From NCBI GenBank assembly GCA_003150755.1, contig QAMT01000004.1, positions 372,001-436,000 of the forward strand: DNA of 64,000 bases. The letters are read 5' to 3'. The stretch's first letter is position 1. The number at the start of each line of letters is the position of its first letter. Positions 61,335 through 64,000 of the stretch are shown here, in pieces. The notes under the pieces are model-generated. The model made no database searches and was not told the DNA's origin. It saw only the letters and a program-made list of their open reading frames with translations. The translations under genes were made by a program, and so were the position numbers. The DNA is from Phascolarctobacterium sp. GTDB lineage: Bacteria > Bacillota > Negativicutes > Acidaminococcales > Acidaminococcaceae.

Positions 61335-64000
61335 ATGAAGGGGAAGAGAAATTTAGAAAGGGCAGTTATTTTAGGCTTACTTTTAAGTACAAGTGTATAT
61401 AGCACAGCGTGGGCGGATTTTACAATTAGTGAAGATGGTAATACTTTGATTTCAAATGGTTCACCTATTACTGATTACAAATCGAGTGATTTTTCAGGTA
61501 GAGAACTATCGTCTTTTAAGAAAATTATTATTGAAGTTAATAATGAGCCTGGTTTAAAGACATGGTCAGGTAAATATAATTTGAATGATACCAATGTAGA
61601 GATAACGGTTAATGGTTATAAATCAAATAGTGATGGCGTTCATTTAACTAATTGGAGCCCTTGTTTTAATGTTAATAGTTATACAGCTGTTATAAATGCT
61701 AATAAATCTGATGCGCTTAACTTGAGTCAAGATGCGACTGACCCATCGGCTGAAATAAATTTTTTAAATGCGGTTGTAAATGATGGTAACGGTATTAGAG
61801 CAAATACTCACGCAGGTAGTTTCCAAAATCAAACAGCGACAATAACAATAAATAAAAGTACTACTATTACTATAAATGCTGATTCTTATTATAATGTAAA
61901 GAATCCAACAGCTGTTTATGCAGGTGCTGATTCTTATTATGATTCAGATTATGATGATGGATATGAATGGAAACTTTTTGGAATTACTTATCGCACAAAT
62001 AAGATGTCAAAAGGCAAAGGCGTGATAAATTTATACGGAACTACAAATATTCTAACTACGGGAAATGGTAATTATGGTATATGGGCAGGAAAAAATGGTG
62101 AAATTACGGTTGAAGATTTAAGAATAGTTTCTAACGGAAATAATTCATATGGTTTAGCTGCTACAAATGGGAATTTAATATATGATACAGATGATGCTGA
62201 AAATAAGTATGGCAGCACAGTTACATTAAATGGTACTAATAATACCATTGTTATGGGTATTATAAATGATGATGGATCAGTAACAAAAACTGAAGGAAGC
62301 AAAGCTATTTATGCGGATAGCCAATATGGCGTAGTTAAATCGGGTGATGGTGGCATTGGAAAATTTGATATAGTAGGTGATATTGTTGCTGAAAATGGCG
62401 GCATTATTACTTTAGATAGTGATGAGCAAAACTATTTGCAGGGCGATATAATTGCTTTTGGTACAGAATCACAAAAAAATGCTAATATAAATTTACAAAC
62501 AGTTGGTTCTGTTGCTTATCAAGGCGATGCATTGGCTGCTAACGGTGGTACAGTTGATGTAACGCTTGGTAATGGCAGCTTCTGGTCAGGACGTGCAGAC
62601 GATTATCAGGACGCAGCAGATTCTGAATGGTTAAAAACTCATACTGATGCATTAAAAACTAAATTTGACGGTAATGTTACAGACAGCGGTACTGTTAATA
62701 TGAATTTAGGTACTGGCTCAATCTGGAATGTAACTGGACAAAGTTGGGTTACAAATTTAGCAGGTGATGACAGTGTTATTATTATGGACGGTGAAGGTAC
62801 AGGCGGTTATGCTTTGCATGTTGGCGAAATTAGCGGCAGCAATACCTTTGTTATGAATGTCCGTCCTGATGAAAGCGGTGATATGCTTTATGTAAAAAAT
62901 GGTACTAAAGAGCAGCAAAAACTTGTAATTAACAATGCTGACGAAGTATTGCAAAATATGCAAGTTGGTGATATTGTTCGTTTTGCAACAGTTGCAAATT
63001 CAAAAGGTGGTTTTGAAAATGGTGAATTTGCAGATATGCCCGAAACAGGTGTGCAAACTTTTGGAAGCAGTACAAGAATTTCTGACGCTGGCATGTTTAA
63101 TGTAGATTTTGATATTGTATATACAAATTATGGCGAAAAAGTAGATGGTCAAGTTGGAAGTGACGATGATTATAATGGTGGAACAGAATTTGATGCAAAT
63201 AAGGCTGGAACAAATTATGTTGATGAAAATTATGGGGTTGAAGGTGCCCAAAATGTAAATATTGTACGTAATTCCGTTACTAAAGAAAATCTTTCCGACG
63301 CCGGTAAAACCATTATTAATATGAGCCGTGCCAACTATAAAAACGCTATTTACATGGATAGGCTTAACAAACGCCTTGGCGAAGCTCGCTATATTAACGG
63401 CCAAGAAGACCAGGGCATGTGGGTACGCCTGCGTCATGACCGTATCGGTCAAAGTGGCGACTTCCGCAGCATGAACACCATGTACGAGCTTGGTTATGAT
63501 GTTAAACAGAACTGCGATAACGGTGAACGCCGTATAGGTATGGCTATTGATTACATGCGCGGCAGCACAACTTACAGCGATATTATTGGCAAAGGCGAAA
63601 CTAAACGCTACGGCCTGTGGCTGTACGATACCTGGCTGGGCGATAAAGGGCATTATGCTGATTACGTATTGAAGTGGGGACACTTATCCAACGATTTTGA
63701 CATTACTGCCAAAAGTACGCTGGAAAATATTACCGGCGATTACAGCAACAATGTGTTCAGCGTAAGCGCAGAATATGGCAAGAAGAACGACATGGGCAGC
63801 GGCTGGTATTTTGAGCCGCAGGCACAGTTGCAGCTTGCACGTGTGACTGGTACAGATTATGTAAGCAGCCAGGACACCAAAGTAAGTGTTGACGGCATTA
63901 ACAGTTTAATCGGCCGTGCAGGTTTCCGCCTTGGACGTGATTTGAACGAAAGCAGCACCGTTTACTTAAAAGCAGATTTGCTGCACGAATTTTTAGGCGA
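61335..64000 (+). CDS. autotransporter with beta-barrel domain, 5' part
   Basis: Type V secreted surface protein; the frame is open from ATG 61335 (GGAGTGGTG upstream) to the window end, at least 888 codons. A signal peptide (MKGKRNLERA, core VILGLLLSTSVYS, cleavage near AWA-DF) leads into a ~615-residue passenger rich in Asn, Thr, Gly, Ile and Tyr, with repeated beta-helix-like strands (GNGNYGIWAGKNGEITVE, NGNSYGLAATNG-type units). From ~residue 650 (KENLSDAGKTIINMSRANY) begins the autotransporter linker and barrel with alternating aromatic strands (QGMWVRLRHDR, RYGLWLYDTW). The passenger is A+T-rich; the barrel matches the genome average. The C-terminal strands lie beyond the window. Confidence 0.92.
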   Translation, partial: MKGKRNLERAVILGLLLSTSVYSTAWADFTISEDGNTLISNGSPITDYKSSDFSGRELSSFKKIIIEVNNEPGLKTWSGKYNLNDTNVEITVNGYKSNSDGVHLTNWSPCFNVNSYTAVINANKSDALNLSQDATDPSAEINFLNAVVNDGNGIRANTHAGSFQNQTATITINKSTTITINADSYYNVKNPTAVYAGADSYYDSDYDDGYEWKLFGITYRTNKMSKGKGVINLYGTTNILTTGNGNYGIWAGKNGEITVEDLRIVSNGNNSYGLAATNGNLIYDTDDAENKYGSTVTLNGTNNTIVMGIINDDGSVTKTEGSKAIYADSQYGVVKSGDGGIGKFDIVGDIVAENGGIITLDSDEQNYLQGDIIAFGTESQKNANINLQTVGSVAYQGDALAANGGTVDVTLGNGSFWSGRADDYQDAADSEWLKTHTDALKTKFDGNVTDSGTVNMNLGTGSIWNVTGQSWVTNLAGDDSVIIMDGEGTGGYALHVGEISGSNTFVMNVRPDESGDMLYVKNGTKEQQKLVINNADEVLQNMQVGDIVRFATVANSKGGFENGEFADMPETGVQTFGSSTRISDAGMFNVDFDIVYTNYGEKVDGQVGSDDDYNGGTEFDANKAGTNYVDENYGVEGAQNVNIVRNSVTKENLSDAGKTIINMSRANYKNAIYMDRLNKRLGEARYINGQEDQGMWVRLRHDRIGQSGDFRSMNTMYELGYDVKQNCDNGERRIGMAIDYMRGSTTYSDIIGKGETKRYGLWLYDTWLGDKGHYADYVLKWGHLSNDFDITAKSTLENITGDYSNNVFSVSAEYGKKNDMGSGWYFEPQAQLQLARVTGTDYVSSQDTKVSVDGINSLIGRAGFRLGRDLNESSTVYLKADLLHEFLG

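Overview
The window looks like a chromosomal segment of a diderm member of the Bacillota, most likely a Negativicute. The gene order from rpsB to rpsO, the PolC-type replicase, the Asp23-type domain and the lysine and glycine riboswitches are Bacillota traits. The last gene is an outer-membrane autotransporter, which requires an outer membrane. Acidaminococcaceae (for example Phascolarctobacterium) would fit, but genus cannot be fixed without a search. Base composition is close to balanced and even across most of the window. The exceptions are the hipBA pair and the autotransporter passenger, which are clearly A+T-rich.

Layout. 1-1 kb: end of a thiamine salvage pair (thiM, thiE). 1-5.7 kb: lysine/diaminopimelate operon (dapB-asd-lysC-dapA plus a CGGC-domain protein) behind a strong promoter, a lysine riboswitch and its terminator. 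5.8-10.7 kb: NlpC/P60 hydrolase, leucyl aminopeptidase, PHP phosphoesterase, an unusual P-loop/Asp23 fusion and a DUF3870 protein. 10.7-14.0 kb: two paralogous sodium:alanine/glycine symporters, the second behind a tandem glycine riboswitch. 14.0-14.2 kb: tRNA-Pro, tRNA-Gly and tRNA-Arg. 14.3-15.8 kb: hipBA toxin-antitoxin pair with a palindromic operator. 15.8-21 kb: unknown secreted protein, rlmD, then on the minus strand a membrane acyltransferase and an orphan amino-acid-binding lipoprotein. 21-33 kb: sodium:solute symporter, dnaE, etfBA with a ferredoxin-fused EtfA, pyk, an unknown helical protein, a glycerol-1-phosphate dehydrogenase homologue and a YdcF protein.

33-56.5 kb is a large housekeeping block: rpsB-tsf, pyrH-frr with a small ORF and a ferredoxin, uppS-cdsA-dxr-rseP-ispG-proS, mgtC, polC, bcp, then rimP-nusA-rnpM-ylxQ-infB-rbfA-nrnA-truB-ribF and rpsO. 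It links translation, RNA turnover, isoprenoid and phospholipid precursor synthesis and replication. 56.5-60.9 kb: secG, esterase, thioesterase, rnr and smpB. 60.9-61.3 kb is gene-free but rich in hairpins. 61.3-64 kb is the 5' part of an autotransporter cut by the window end.

The points most worth a second look are: a PolC without its proofreading exonuclease insert but with intact PHP motifs; an interleaved (pseudoknot) leader before rpsB; a P-loop ATPase fused to an Asp23 domain; a structured, terminator-ended element at 61.1-61.2 kb; and the sharp composition break inside the autotransporter. No CRISPR array, prophage or insertion sequence was seen.
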